Shown here in pieces: positions 38,310 through 49,686 of a DNA stretch of 64,000 nucleotides. This DNA comes from JAWKOK01 sp963698255 (lineage in GTDB: Bacteria; Chloroflexota; Anaerolineae; Caldilineales; Caldilineaceae). The translations under genes were made by a program, and so were the position numbers. The notes beneath the pieces are model-generated. The model saw only the letters and a program-made list of their open reading frames with translations, did no database searches and was not told the origin of the DNA. The stretch's first letter is position 1; each line of letters starts with the position of its first letter. The stretch covers positions 558,001-622,000 of the forward strand of contig CAVOQD010000024.1 of NCBI GenBank assembly GCA_963698255.1, written 5' to 3'.

Positions 38310-38457
38310 TCGTTTTTGTAAGATCATGCCTTCATTCGGAATGTCTCGGCCGAGCCTGTCGGCTAGATTGTGCCAGCCCCAGACGTAGGCTTTGAATACC
38401 TGGTCGAAGGTGAGTGAGTTGATCGGGGATTGAGTTGATTGGTTGTTGATGGTTTGG

Positions 38458-41118
38458 CTAGTTTGTGAGTAGCGAGCGTACCGCATTAAAGTCCGGCCCT
38501 TGCGGCATGGTAAAGAGGCAGGCGCCGTTACTTCTCGCTGCCCACAGTTCTCCGATGGCTCTCTTTTCCTCCGAATCTGCATTGCTCCACAAATGGGCAC
38601 CCTTGTATTCAACCACGAGATAGCGTCCATCGATCAGTTTGCATACAAAGTCAGGATAGAATCTGTCAGTCGAAGTCTGTAGCCAGAACGAATGCCTTGG
38701 ACGTCGCTCCAGGTTTCGCACCCAGGTTTCCACCTCCGGCTGCGTCGCAAGGAAGTGTGCGTAGCGCTTCTCTTCCTCCGTATCGAAGTCGCCGATTTCG
38801 GGATAGTAGTGCTTCGGCATCTCCAAAGAACCACGGTAGAGGCGGTTATATGGATATTCGTTATGTGGGTAGGTGAAACAGGATTCCGGCGTGACGACGA
38901 CTTCCATACCGTCGAGAAGATTGGGCGACAGCAATTGCCGCATCGCAGTGGTTCGTTGCGCGTCGCTACACGTTTTCATGTGGGCAACGATAGCGTTTAG
39001 CAATCGGTACTTGTCGCCAACCAAGGCTCCCTGACTGATACCCCGTTCTCGTTCCAGGTTCTGCAAGAGTTTGACCAAGAACGCGCTCGACTCATCCAAC
39101 GGTATCTCGGCACGATTGGGCAGACGCAAGTCCAGCCACCGAGCCAATTCAGCGATTGTCCAATCCGCGTTGGCGTCAAGAAGCGCCATCTGTTCATGCA
39201 AAGCGCCGATGAAGCGTGTCTTGACTTTGCCGCCTGCATCGACATCAATTTCTCCCGTTACATATTCTGTCTGGGTTAAGGAATACTCTTGTTCATCAAG
39301 CATGGGCATGCAAGTGGTAAGCAATCCCGGCATCACTTCGAGCAGATGAGTCTCCTCCAATTGCTCGAATATATCGCCCTGCCGAATTGACAACACTGGA
39401 ATGCTGAAAGAATGCCCCCTGTTAGAAGGTGGACGGCGATCTGGCTGGTAGAGTTGCGACCGTTCAAAGAGTTGAACGACTGCGGTCTTGTCTCGCGGGG
39501 AATCGAAACACCCTTGCAATGCCGCAAGATCAGCCTCGTTCATGGGGCCTGTGAATGTCAAGCTGCTCGATTTGGGTTCGTAGATGATCTTTGCCGCGGT
39601 TGTTGGCGGCAAAGATCCCAACGAAGGCGGCTGCGAAACATTGGTCGTGTGCTTTGGCGGACCTGGCTCCACAACCTGGTGCAAGTCTTGCCAGAGTGGC
39701 AGACCGGTAACCATGTCTTCGCGAGACTGACCCTGCTCGATGAGCTGCTCCGCCTCCTGACGCTCAAAGCCATTCTGGACTAGGGCATCAGCGAGTGACG
39801 ATGCCACGCCGGCAAACGCTGTGGACGAGGCGACGAACGCATATGCGCAGTTTAGTTCTTCGTTTGCCCGGCGTTTTGCATAGGGCATACGTAGCACCCG
39901 ACCCAGTATCTGTTCGACGGCCGTGCTCGACCTTGATTCTGCGACCGAGCAAAGCACGTAGGCAAAAGGACAGTCCCAACCTTCCCTCAGCGCCTGAACC
40001 GTGATGACAAATCGTACTGGGCATTTGGGGTCGTTGAGGTCGACGCCGTCGAGTTGGCGGTCAGTGCCTGTTGCACGGGCGATCTGCTCCTCGGGGATTC
40101 GCCAGTCATCAATCAGGCTCTGCTCCACCACATCAATGTTGAGGCTCTCGCGATTCTTGTAGCTCTTTTCAGCCTGCAGCAACATGATCGGTCGGATGTA
40201 TTCGCTGCCATGAAGTCGTTCTGCAACGGCCAATTCTTCGAGATGAGCGCGCAAATTGACGGCGTCGCCAAGAAGCTGCCGCCAATCGCTGCGCGTCGCC
40301 AATCGAATGGGCAGCTTGATCATCTCCTCGGCCTTGAGTTCGGCAGCGGAGACGCTGTAGAGCACATTGCTGGCATGATTTCCGGACGCTGGGGTGGCCG
40401 TAAGCTCAAGAATACAGGCCGGATCGAAACGGGCCAGGGTCTCAAACGAGAGATCGGTGCGAGCGTTGTGGGCTTCGTCCACAATCACGGCAGGACGACG
40501 CAGCCGCAACACGTTCTCCAGCGAACGGTGTGGCGTTCCGTCCTCGAAACGTACGAGTCTCTCCAATACGGACGGCGGCAGATTGTCGAAATGGGTCATC
40601 AGGCTGCCGGCGTCATCGTAGACTTTGCGACCCTCGGTCTCCTCGACGCGGAATGCCTGCATGGTGGCCACAATCACCGTGGTCGATGTGTCCAATGTGG
40701 CTCGGGTCAGAGAGAGTGCTTCCCCCAAGTTGAGCACTGTGACGGAACCGCAACTGCTTTCCAGCGCCTGTCGATACGGGTGACGTTTGTCTTTTAGCGC
40801 GTCTATAGTCTGTGTCAGAATGGCGTTGGACGGCACAAGCCAAAGCACCACGGAATGCTCGTTGTGGAGGAGGTCATGCTCTGTAATGCCAATGGCGTGC
40901 GCGGCGATGAGCGTCTTGCCGCCGCCGGTTGGGATGCGGATACAGGCATAGGGCAGACCGTGCAGGCCCGGTGCTGGGCGATACGAGATGCCGCGGCTGA
41001 ACGTGTCGCGTGTCGTTAGGTAGAATGCAGCGTCGGCGTCGCCCTCTTGAACGCAACGTTGATAGTAGCTCCGCAATACATCGAGGGCGCGCTGCTGATA
41101 TTCCTTGAGCGCAAGCAT
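38458..41118 (-). CDS. res: Type III restriction endonuclease subunit (Res)
   Basis: An 886-aa intact protein. The N-terminal SF2 helicase part shows CIRIPTGGGKTLIAA (Walker A, ~residue 65), ATMQAFRVEE, AVIVDEAHNART (DEAH-type box), LELTATPASGNH, and VEQILGRVLRMPYAK (motif VI). The C-terminus carries a PD-(D/E)xK nuclease pattern: RFYPDFVCKL followed by YLVVEYKGAHLW. This is the layout of type III Res subunits, which translocate or slide along DNA and cut with Mod. The mod gene is at 41635, separated from res by a hicBA toxin-antitoxin pair. Gap to hicA is two bases, so all four genes probably share a transcript. Confidence 0.88.
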   Translation of the reverse strand: MLALKEYQQRALDVLRSYYQRCVQEGDADAAFYLTTRDTFSRGISYRPAPGLHGLPYACIRIPTGGGKTLIAAHAIGITEHDLLHNEHSVVLWLVPSNAILTQTIDALKDKRHPYRQALESSCGSVTVLNLGEALSLTRATLDTSTTVIVATMQAFRVEETEGRKVYDDAGSLMTHFDNLPPSVLERLVRFEDGTPHRSLENVLRLRRPAVIVDEAHNARTDLSFETLARFDPACILELTATPASGNHASNVLYSVSAAELKAEEMIKLPIRLATRSDWRQLLGDAVNLRAHLEELAVAERLHGSEYIRPIMLLQAEKSYKNRESLNIDVVEQSLIDDWRIPEEQIARATGTDRQLDGVDLNDPKCPVRFVITVQALREGWDCPFAYVLCSVAESRSSTAVEQILGRVLRMPYAKRRANEELNCAYAFVASSTAFAGVASSLADALVQNGFERQEAEQLIEQGQSREDMVTGLPLWQDLHQVVEPGPPKHTTNVSQPPSLGSLPPTTAAKIIYEPKSSSLTFTGPMNEADLAALQGCFDSPRDKTAVVQLFERSQLYQPDRRPPSNRGHSFSIPVLSIRQGDIFEQLEETHLLEVMPGLLTTCMPMLDEQEYSLTQTEYVTGEIDVDAGGKVKTRFIGALHEQMALLDANADWTIAELARWLDLRLPNRAEIPLDESSAFLVKLLQNLERERGISQGALVGDKYRLLNAIVAHMKTCSDAQRTTAMRQLLSPNLLDGMEVVVTPESCFTYPHNEYPYNRLYRGSLEMPKHYYPEIGDFDTEEEKRYAHFLATQPEVETWVRNLERRPRHSFWLQTSTDRFYPDFVCKLIDGRYLVVEYKGAHLWSNADSEEKRAIGELWAARSNGACLFTMPQGPDFNAVRSLLTN

Positions 41119-41120
41119 GG

Positions 41121-41345
41121 CTATCCGGCCTCAAAAAGGTTGCGTGGGAGTCCTGACTGGCGAATGATGGAGCGCAGCGTGCCGGCGCGCAGCTCTTTGT
41201 GTTCGGGAACAGGTACGGTTATCGATCCGTTCGTCAGCCGCATCTGCATGATGACGTGACTGCCGCGCTGTCGTGCTTCGACGAAACCGTGCTCGGCCAA
41301 GATGGCGCAGACCTCGCGCCCCGAGAGTACGCGCAACCTAGGCAA
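41121..41345 (-). CDS. hicA: HicA-type mRNA interferase toxin
   Basis: A 74-aa protein with the HicA double-stranded RNA-binding-like fold signature. LSGREVCAILAEHGFVEARQRGSHVIM contains the G-S-H catalytic His, followed by TVPVPEHKELRAGTLRSIIRQSGL. The start is TTG 41343-41345, overlapping the hicB stop by eight bases, so translation is coupled to the antitoxin. It lies two bases before res. HicA toxins cleave mRNA when free of HicB. The pair sits inside a type III restriction-modification locus. Confidence 0.85.
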   Translation of the reverse strand: MPRLRVLSGREVCAILAEHGFVEARQRGSHVIMQMRLTNGSITVPVPEHKELRAGTLRSIIRQSGLPRNLFEAG

Positions 41346-41568
41346 CGGGCACCCCCACGCCTACCTGGGTGATGAACACTTCACCATGCAGTCGTGACTC
41401 GATCTCATTTGCCGAGGCCGTCTCAAAGAATAGTTCGATGGCTTCGATCAAGTTGGTCCGCGCCTCTTCAACCGACTGCCCCTGGCTGGCAATGTCGAGT
41501 TCGGGACAGAGCGCCACGTACCAATCTTCGTCGCGTTCGATGATGGCCGTAAATTGCTGGTAGGTCAT
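41338..41568 (-). CDS. hicB: HicB-type antitoxin
   Basis: A 76-aa protein of the partial RNase-H-like HicB fold: FTAIIERDEDWYVALCPELDIASQGQS, then VEEARTNLIEAIELFFE. It has no C-terminal DNA-binding HTH, so it belongs to the short HicB group. It precedes hicA, the reverse of the classic E. coli hicAB order, and the two overlap by eight bases. It neutralises HicA. It lies 66 bp downstream of mod. Confidence 0.85.
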   Translation of the reverse strand: MTYQQFTAIIERDEDWYVALCPELDIASQGQSVEEARTNLIEAIELFFETASANEIESRLHGEVFITQVGVGVPVA

Positions 41569-41634
41569 GTGCGTTCTCCCATCGCCGGTTACTGATCCGG
41601 CCTCTTGAAAGGCCTAGACTTCGTGACTGGCAGG

Positions 41635-43273
41635 CTATAGGTTCAACTCATACGGGATCTGCTTGAAGACAATTCGTTCTTGCTGCAACCGCGCCGAACC
41701 GATACGGCAACTTGTGCCGTAGACAATTCGTTCGCCGTCAAAGTCCGTTGGCCATGGTAATGAGGCCAACACCTGACGCGTCAGTGCATTGCCGCCGCTC
41801 GGCGACTTATCGGCAAGGATGCCATTGTAGAGTAGGTAGACGGCGCGTCCACCGGTCATGCCCAGCAAGGGCGATGGCTGTGGGCCATTTGGGTGCAATG
41901 GCTGACCAGTTTCAGCGAAAAATACGTATTGGGCCAAGTCGGAAAACGATACATCAGAACGGATCTGGCCCTGTTCGTCGTAGAGGGTAGGACCGATGGT
42001 GTTGTAACGGAAACCGCCGCCCAAAGCAGCCTCGTTCTTGGCCTTGCCGCCCTGTGCTGTCCACGAGTAGCCGTCAATCGCTCGTTGTAGGCGGACTGCC
42101 GTGATGTTGTTGGCGATTTCCGGTTCCATTTCGACGAGGATGAAGCGACGGGGCGGCTCGCTCGGCTCACTTGCGTTCATCTTTAGAACGGCGTGGCCGG
42201 TTGTGCCACTGCCCGCAAAGGAATCCAGCACGAGGTCCCCCGGATCCGAAGCAATGTGGATGACTCGCTCGACAAGCGTTGATGGTTTTGGAGTTACGAA
42301 TACACTCTCGGAACTCTCAAACTGGCATATCTGGACCAGTTCCTTTTTGGCGAACTGTGTGTGTCCCACTTCCCCATACGACCAGAAGGTTTGAGGGACT
42401 CGCCCTCTCTTAACCTCTGTAAGAAAGCGTTTCAGCTGTGGGGTGCTATTGCCATCACGTCCCCACCAGATTCGATTGTCAAGATCGAGTTCTTCGAGCC
42501 GCTGCTTTGAAACCGAATAGTAGCGCCCCCGTGGGGGATGTGGAATGGTCCGACCAGATGGTGTCGCTACGCTATAAGTTCCCTCACTGTAGAAATTTCG
42601 AGCAGAGAGATCGCTAGATTTCCATGGGCCGCGACTGTCGGCATCTGGATTTGTGTACGCCGCATCTTGGGAGGATGTTCGGGCTAATAGGTTTGGAACC
42701 CACGCGGTTTTGCTTCGAGCGAAGCAGATAATGTAATCGTGATCCTCCGACAGATATTTTGCGGAGTTCTTTGGCGAGTACACTTTTTGCCAGATCACTG
42801 TGGCGACGAAATTGGCGGCCCCAAATACTTCATCTAGGAGCATCCGAGCATGGTGCACTTCGTTATCATCAATGCTCATCCACAGGCTGTCATCCTCGCG
42901 CAGAAGTTCTCGAAGTAGCACCAATCTTGGGTACATCATGCAGAGCCATTTGTCGTGGCGAGAGAGGTCTTCGGCCTCTTTGCCTACCACCTTGCCCAGC
43001 CAAGCACGCATGGCCGGGCTGTTGACATTGTCGTTGTAGACCCAGCTTTCGTTGCCTGTGTTATACGGTGGATCGATGTAAATGCACTTAACTTGGCCGG
43101 CATAGCGGGGCAGCAATGCCTTGAGCGCCAACAGGTTGTCGCCCTCAATGAGCAAATTACCTGCGTTTGGGTCACCCACGCTACGCGTTTTCATCCTCCT
43201 GCAAGAGGTGAAGGGGCACATCTTTATGATGTTCGACGACGGCTTCTTTGCCGATCCAGTTCAGAGTTGGCAT
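41635..43273 (-). CDS. mod: Type III DNA adenine methyltransferase (Mod), one frameshift near the start
   Basis: The main frame (from about 43195 down) contains GNLLIEGDNLLALKALL, KCIYIDPPYNTGNE (catalytic DPPY), VLDSFAGSGTTGHAVL (SAM-binding FxGxG) and IRRFILVEME-like strands, the beta-class order of type III Mod enzymes. The true N-terminus is in another frame: ATG 43271-43273 reads MPTLNWIGKEAVVEHHKDVP, the standard Mod opening, and runs to a stop at 43181-43183. One base change between about 43184 and 43200 joins the two, giving ~545 aa. The C-terminal third (target recognition region and after) is intact. It methylates adenine in a short asymmetric site and partners with Res at 38458. 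Confidence 0.85.
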
Positions 43274-43385
43274 GTTGGCTCGCAATACCCGCAAGTGGTT
43301 CGATTTCAGCACAGATCATTCTACCACATTTTTCGGGCGGCCTGTTGCTGGGACACTTCCTGCTTTCGCGCGAAAGCAGCCTGAA

Positions 43386-44576
43386 TCAGCCACCGCCTTC
43401 GTCGGCAACTTCCTCCTGGGGATCCGACCCGGAATCCACCTCCACAAACGGCGGCAGATCCAGCATCTTGCGCCAGGCATAGCCGCCCAGCAGTTTGATG
43501 GTCGCCACCACCGGCGCCGCCAACACTGCGCCCAGAATGCCGGCCAGCGATGCGCCCATGAGCACGGCCACCATGATGACCAGCGGGTGCAGATCGAGCG
43601 CGTCGCCAACGACGCGTGGTACCAGCACAGTGTTTTCTACCTGTTGGATGACCAGCATGGCGACGCCGACGATCAGCGCATGCCAGAGCGGTGACAGCCC
43701 CCAGTAGTTTTCGGGCTGAAAGATCGCCACCAGAATGGCCGCCAATGCGCTGATGATCGGACCGATGACGGGCAGGAATTCGAGCAGCCCGGCCAGCGCG
43801 CCCAGAGCCAGCGAATTGCTCACGCCCAGCACGGTCAGCACCAGCGAGACAGCGAGACCGATGGTCAGCGCCAGGATGACCTGGCCGCGCAGGTAGGCGT
43901 TCCAGATGTTGACGAAACTACCGATCAGCCGGTCGGCATCCTGGCGATAGCCGGTGTCGTGGGCCATGTTGCTGATGGCCGGGCCGATCTTGGGTGCGTC
44001 GCGCACCAGGTAGATCGAGAGTGCGAAGACCAGAACGGCCAGGCCGAACCAGGTGATGGTCGCCTGGGTGAGTTGCGTGGCCAGAGAACCGCCCATGCTG
44101 AAGGCAGGGCTGGCCAGATTGGATATCTGGCTGATCACAGTCTGAGCGTCGATCCCACCGATCGCGGTACCTGGGTCGAATTGGAGCGGGCCAATAACGA
44201 TCACCCTGCCCAATGCCTGTTCGGCCAGCAATTGGCCGTTGATCAGCGCACGGTCAAACAGGTCGGGCAGCTTGGTGTAAAGCTCGATCACCTGATCGAC
44301 GGCAACGACGCCCAGCGCAATGCTTCCGGCTACAAACACGAGGATGATCACCAGATAGACCAGCAAGATCGAGCGTCCCCGGCTGAGCCCTGTGCGCCGC
44401 TGCAAAAAATTGATCACGGGGTTGAGCAGATAGGCCAGAATCATGGCCGTGACAATCGGCGCGATCAGCGTGCGGAATTTCCAGACCGCCAACGCCGTCA
44501 GGATCAGCGCGGCCGACGCCACAATCGCTTTGGTCGTTCGATTCCACGGCGGTGAGTTGTAGTCGGATAGTGGCAT
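43386..44576 (-). CDS. AI-2E-family transporter (PerM-like)
   Basis: A 396-aa membrane protein starting at ATG 44574-44576. Hydrophobic helices flank the family motif: ALAVWKFRTLIAPIVTAMILAY at the N-terminus, then ALGALAGLLEFLPVIGPIISALAA and VENTVLVPRVVGDALDLHPLVIMVAVLMG, the conserved permease core. The family contains the TqsA autoinducer-2 exporter and PerM proteins, as well as sodium/proton antiporters; the substrate is not predictable. It is downstream of pcrA on the same strand, separated by a G/C-skewed inverted repeat that may end the pcrA transcript. Confidence 0.85.
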   Translation of the reverse strand: MPLSDYNSPPWNRTTKAIVASAALILTALAVWKFRTLIAPIVTAMILAYLLNPVINFLQRRTGLSRGRSILLVYLVIILVFVAGSIALGVVAVDQVIELYTKLPDLFDRALINGQLLAEQALGRVIVIGPLQFDPGTAIGGIDAQTVISQISNLASPAFSMGGSLATQLTQATITWFGLAVLVFALSIYLVRDAPKIGPAISNMAHDTGYRQDADRLIGSFVNIWNAYLRGQVILALTIGLAVSLVLTVLGVSNSLALGALAGLLEFLPVIGPIISALAAILVAIFQPENYWGLSPLWHALIVGVAMLVIQQVENTVLVPRVVGDALDLHPLVIMVAVLMGASLAGILGAVLAAPVVATIKLLGGYAWRKMLDLPPFVEVDSGSDPQEEVADEGGG

Positions 44577-44589
44577 GGTTGGGTGCTCG

Positions 44590-44703
44590 GTGTGGTCGGG
44601 AGGAGAGAGCGGGGCCGTTGGGAAGTGGGGTAGCGGGGGAATTCGAGCGATCTCTTGACGTTCCCCACCACCCCACTTCCCAACAGCCCCACTTCCCTAC
44701 AAC
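44590..44703. repeat. GGGAAGTGGGG-type repeat, second copy
   Basis: GGGAAGTGGGGTAGCGGGGG on the left; CCACCCCACTTCCCAACAGC and CCCCACTTCCCTACAACCC on the right. It forms an imperfect hairpin directly after the pcrA stop. Confidence 0.55.
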
Positions 44704-44704
44704 C

Positions 44705-47161
<2,457 letters not shown>

Positions 47162-47166
47162 TTTAC

Positions 47167-48247
47167 CTACTCTTCCCCCCGCATCAGACGCAAATAGCTC
47201 TCATAGCGCTCGCCATCGATCTCACCGGCTTCGACTGCCGAGCGGACTGCACAGCCCGGCTCATGATCATGGGTGCAGTTGGGGAACTTGCATTGGTGGA
47301 GAAACGGCTCCATCTCGATGAAATAGAAGCCCATGTCGGCCGGATCGATGTCATAGAGACCCAGTTCACGGATGCCGGGCGTGTCGGCCACGAAGGTCTC
47401 GTCGCCGAAGGGCAGGGCAATCAGATGGGCGGTGCGGGTCGTGTGTTTGCCCTTGTTCAAGAAGTCGCGCAGATCGCCGGTCTCCAGATGCAGATCGGGA
47501 TGGATGGTGTTGAGCAGGCTGCTTTTGCCGACGCCGCTGGGGCCGGTGACGACCGTGATACGGTCGGTCAGCAATTCCTCCAGTTCGTCGATGCCAAGAC
47601 CTGTCTCCGCGCTGGCGTAGATGACGCGATAGCCGATCTGTTCGTAGGTGGCGAACAATGCCTTGGCCTGCTCGATCTCGGCAAGATCGATCTTGTTGAC
47701 GCAGATGATCGCTGGAATCTCTGCGAACTCGGCAATGACCAGAAAGCGGTCGAGCATGCGCAGATGGGGCTCGGGATGGACGATGGAAAAGACGATGAGC
47801 GCCTGGTCCGGGTTGGCCAGGATCACGTCTTCGGCCAGTTGGCTGGCGCCGGGCTGCTGCCGGCTGAGCACGCTCTTGCGTTCTTCGATGCGCTCGATCT
47901 TGCCGCCTGTTTTCGCCGTCCGGCACCAACCAGACCCGGTCACCGACCGCGACCAGCGTGTCCACCGATTTTTCCTGAAGAAGGCGACGCCGGATCTCGC
48001 ATAGGCGAACGTGGCCAGGCGCCTCCGGATCGCTTTTGGCATCGGTCTGCACATCGTAGTGATGGCCTAGGGCACGGATCACGATGCCATGGATCAAGTT
48101 CGACGACGCCTTCTTCGGTTTGGATTTGCGTCGCTTCTTGGCAATTAATTCTGTCTGCTCGTAGGCGGCGTCTTCGAAGGCCTCGTCGTAGTCTTCGTAG
48201 GCGAGTGTATCTTCTGGATCGAGGTCAGGCGTTCGGTTGGTTGGCAA
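47167..48247 (-). CDS. rsgA: Ribosome small-subunit-dependent GTPase A (one frameshift)
   Basis: A circularly permuted GTPase: the G4 motif CVNKIDLAE precedes G1 GPSGVGKSSLLN and G3 VADTPGIREL. The C-terminal zinc site CKFPNCTHDHEPGC is complete. The N-terminal OB-fold region (SSNLIHGIVIRALGHHYDV) is in another frame, and the switch lies near 47915, just after VGDRVWLVPDGEN. The start is TTG 48245-48247 with AGAGGAG at the right distance. An acidic 25-residue leader (EDTLAYEDYDEAFED) precedes the OB fold. RsgA matures the 30S subunit. It shares a promoter at 48314-48343 with pcrA. Confidence 0.88.
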
Positions 48248-48313
48248 GCAGTTACTCCTCTGAGATCTTCCGCGTCAAGTCGATGCTGGGATCGAGCCGT
48301 TGTTTGTCGTTCG

Positions 48314-48343
48314 AGTGTATCAAGACGAACAAATGTTTGTCAA
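48314..48343 (-). promoter_or_regulatory. Sigma-70-type promoter of rsgA-pcrA
   Basis: Minus strand: TTGACA (48338-48343), 18-bp spacer, TACACT (48314-48319). It is identical in both hexamers and spacer length to the lacI/iol promoter. Confidence 0.75.
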
Positions 48344-48516
48344 TACGTGAGCCAACACGGGTGCATCACAAACTGTGAGCGGGGGATCCCCATGCCGGGG
48401 ACGGTCCGGTCCAATTCGGTCATACGAAGCGCTCGTGTACCGTCTCCAGCACGTTTTGCTCCGAATTTGAAGTGGGTGTGCTCAAAATGAGTTGGGCACG
48501 CCGGGGCAGCCGCAGC

Positions 48517-48566
48517 CTGAGCCTGTCGAAGGCGTAGGCGGGTCGATCCGGCTTCGACAAGCTCAG
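48517..48566. repeat. CTTCGACAAGCTCAG inverted repeat in a gene-free spacer
   Basis: The spacer 48248-48739 (492 bp) holds two promoters, no ORF of note, and several dyads. CTGAGCCTGTCGAAG (48517-48531) faces CTTCGACAAGCTCAG (48552-48566) with one mismatch. ACCCATTT-C-AAATGGGT lies at 48599-48615. CTTCGACAAGCTCAG is a repeat seen in many bacterial genomes. Here a second copy forms the ilvC terminator loop at 56022-56042. Confidence 0.6.
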
Positions 48567-48662
48567 CCCGCGCTGTCCTCTCAACTGGTTATGAACACAC
48601 CCATTTCAAATGGGTCCAACCAAGACGGCATCTGCGATATTGGTTTGTTGGTTTCACAACCC

Positions 48663-48700
48663 TTGAAACCATTCAGTAAAGCTGATATACTGAAGTTCAG
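48663..48700 (+). promoter_or_regulatory. vapBC promoter with overlapping operator
   Basis: TTGAAA (48663-48668), 17-bp spacer, TATACT (48686-48691). The dyad TTCAGTA (48672-48678) / TACTGAA (48688-48694) spans the -10. A second dyad CTGAA-G-TTCAG (48690-48700) overlaps it. Autorepression by the VapB/AbrB-like protein is the obvious inference. Confidence 0.7.
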
Positions 48701-48739
48701 TCATCGGTATTTCTGAATATTGGACAGGAGTCAATCGAC

Positions 48740-49003
48740 ATGACAGGATCGATTTCGCTACAGCTTGCCCAACGCGGTGTCCTCACGTTGCCCAAGGCGT
48801 TGCGTGATCAATACAACTTGCAGCCCGGCGATCATCTCACCTTGATTGATATGGATGGTATCTTTTTGCTCTCGCCACGCCATTCGCAGGTTGACTACTT
48901 GGCCGATCAAATTAGCGGTGCTCTGCTCGAACAAGGTGATTCCTTAGAGGCTATGCTGGCGGTTCTGCGCGAGGAGCGGGAACGCTATGATTCGGAAGCC
49001 TGA
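48740..49003 (+). CDS. vapB: AbrB/VapB-type antitoxin
   Basis: An 87-aa protein with an N-terminal SpoVT/AbrB swapped-hairpin DNA-binding domain (ISLQLAQRGVLTLPKALRDQYNLQPGDHLTLI) and a C-terminal helical part (SLEAMLAVLREERERYDSEA) expected to wrap the toxin. A ribosome site (ACAGGAG) precedes ATG 48740. The end overlaps vapC by 17 bases. A promoter with overlapping dyads lies 40-75 bp upstream, fitting autoregulation. Confidence 0.85.
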   Translation: MTGSISLQLAQRGVLTLPKALRDQYNLQPGDHLTLIDMDGIFLLSPRHSQVDYLADQISGALLEQGDSLEAMLAVLREERERYDSEA

Positions 49004-49436
49004 TCTCTTTCTTGACACCAGCGCCCTTTTTGCCGGAGTTTGGTCTGCCGAGGGCGGCGGTCAACATCTGCTGAAATTGGGCGAGGTCGATGCCGTCCAA
49101 CTGGTGGTGAGCAGTCAGGTTCTGGTTGAGATGGAGCGAGCGCTGCGCAAGAAAGCGCCTCATCAGTTGGCGAATTTGGCTGTGCTACTTGAGTGCAGCG
49201 GTGTCAAGGTTGTGGAACGCCCTACGCAATCCATGGTCGAGACGTGCCTGCATTTGACCGGATACGAAAATGACGCCGTTGTCATCGCTGCGGCCTGGTC
49301 GGCGGAATCTGACTATTTCGTGACGTTGGATCAGCGTCATTTTCTGGGCAATGGGCCATTGGCTTCAGCATTGCCGTTCCCGCTTGGGACGCCGGGAGAC
49401 TGCCTTGCCTGGCTGCGCCGGCGGTGGACTCGCTAG
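48987..49436 (+). CDS. vapC: VapC-type PIN-domain ribonuclease toxin
   Basis: A 149-aa PIN-domain protein. Acidic active-site residues appear in FLDTSALFAG (first Asp), VLVEMERAL (Glu), YENDAVVIAAAW (Asp) and YFVTLDQRHFLG (last Asp). VapC toxins cut specific RNAs, often initiator tRNA or rRNA. The gene starts inside vapB, so the pair is translationally coupled. A 250-bp gene-free spacer with weak GCGGAT-type repeats follows. Confidence 0.85.
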   Translation: MIRKPDLFLDTSALFAGVWSAEGGGQHLLKLGEVDAVQLVVSSQVLVEMERALRKKAPHQLANLAVLLECSGVKVVERPTQSMVETCLHLTGYENDAVVIAAAWSAESDYFVTLDQRHFLGNGPLASALPFPLGTPGDCLAWLRRRWTR

Positions 49437-49686
49437 TACAATCTGGCGTGAATCGTCAGATAGCGTGACCTACGTTTCTCTATCGATATTGACGCCGTCG
49501 TGTACTCAGCCACCACGGCGGAGAGGACAGCGATAGACCGCGGATCCGGCTGATAAATGCCGATACTGTCGAAAAATCAGATTGTCTTCGCCTAACCCGC
49601 TGAATTCGCGGTCCATCTCGTAGTCACTCCGACAAGTTTGTCGGCGACAAGGTCGCGAACAATCAATGGTTGGCGGGGACTGACTA

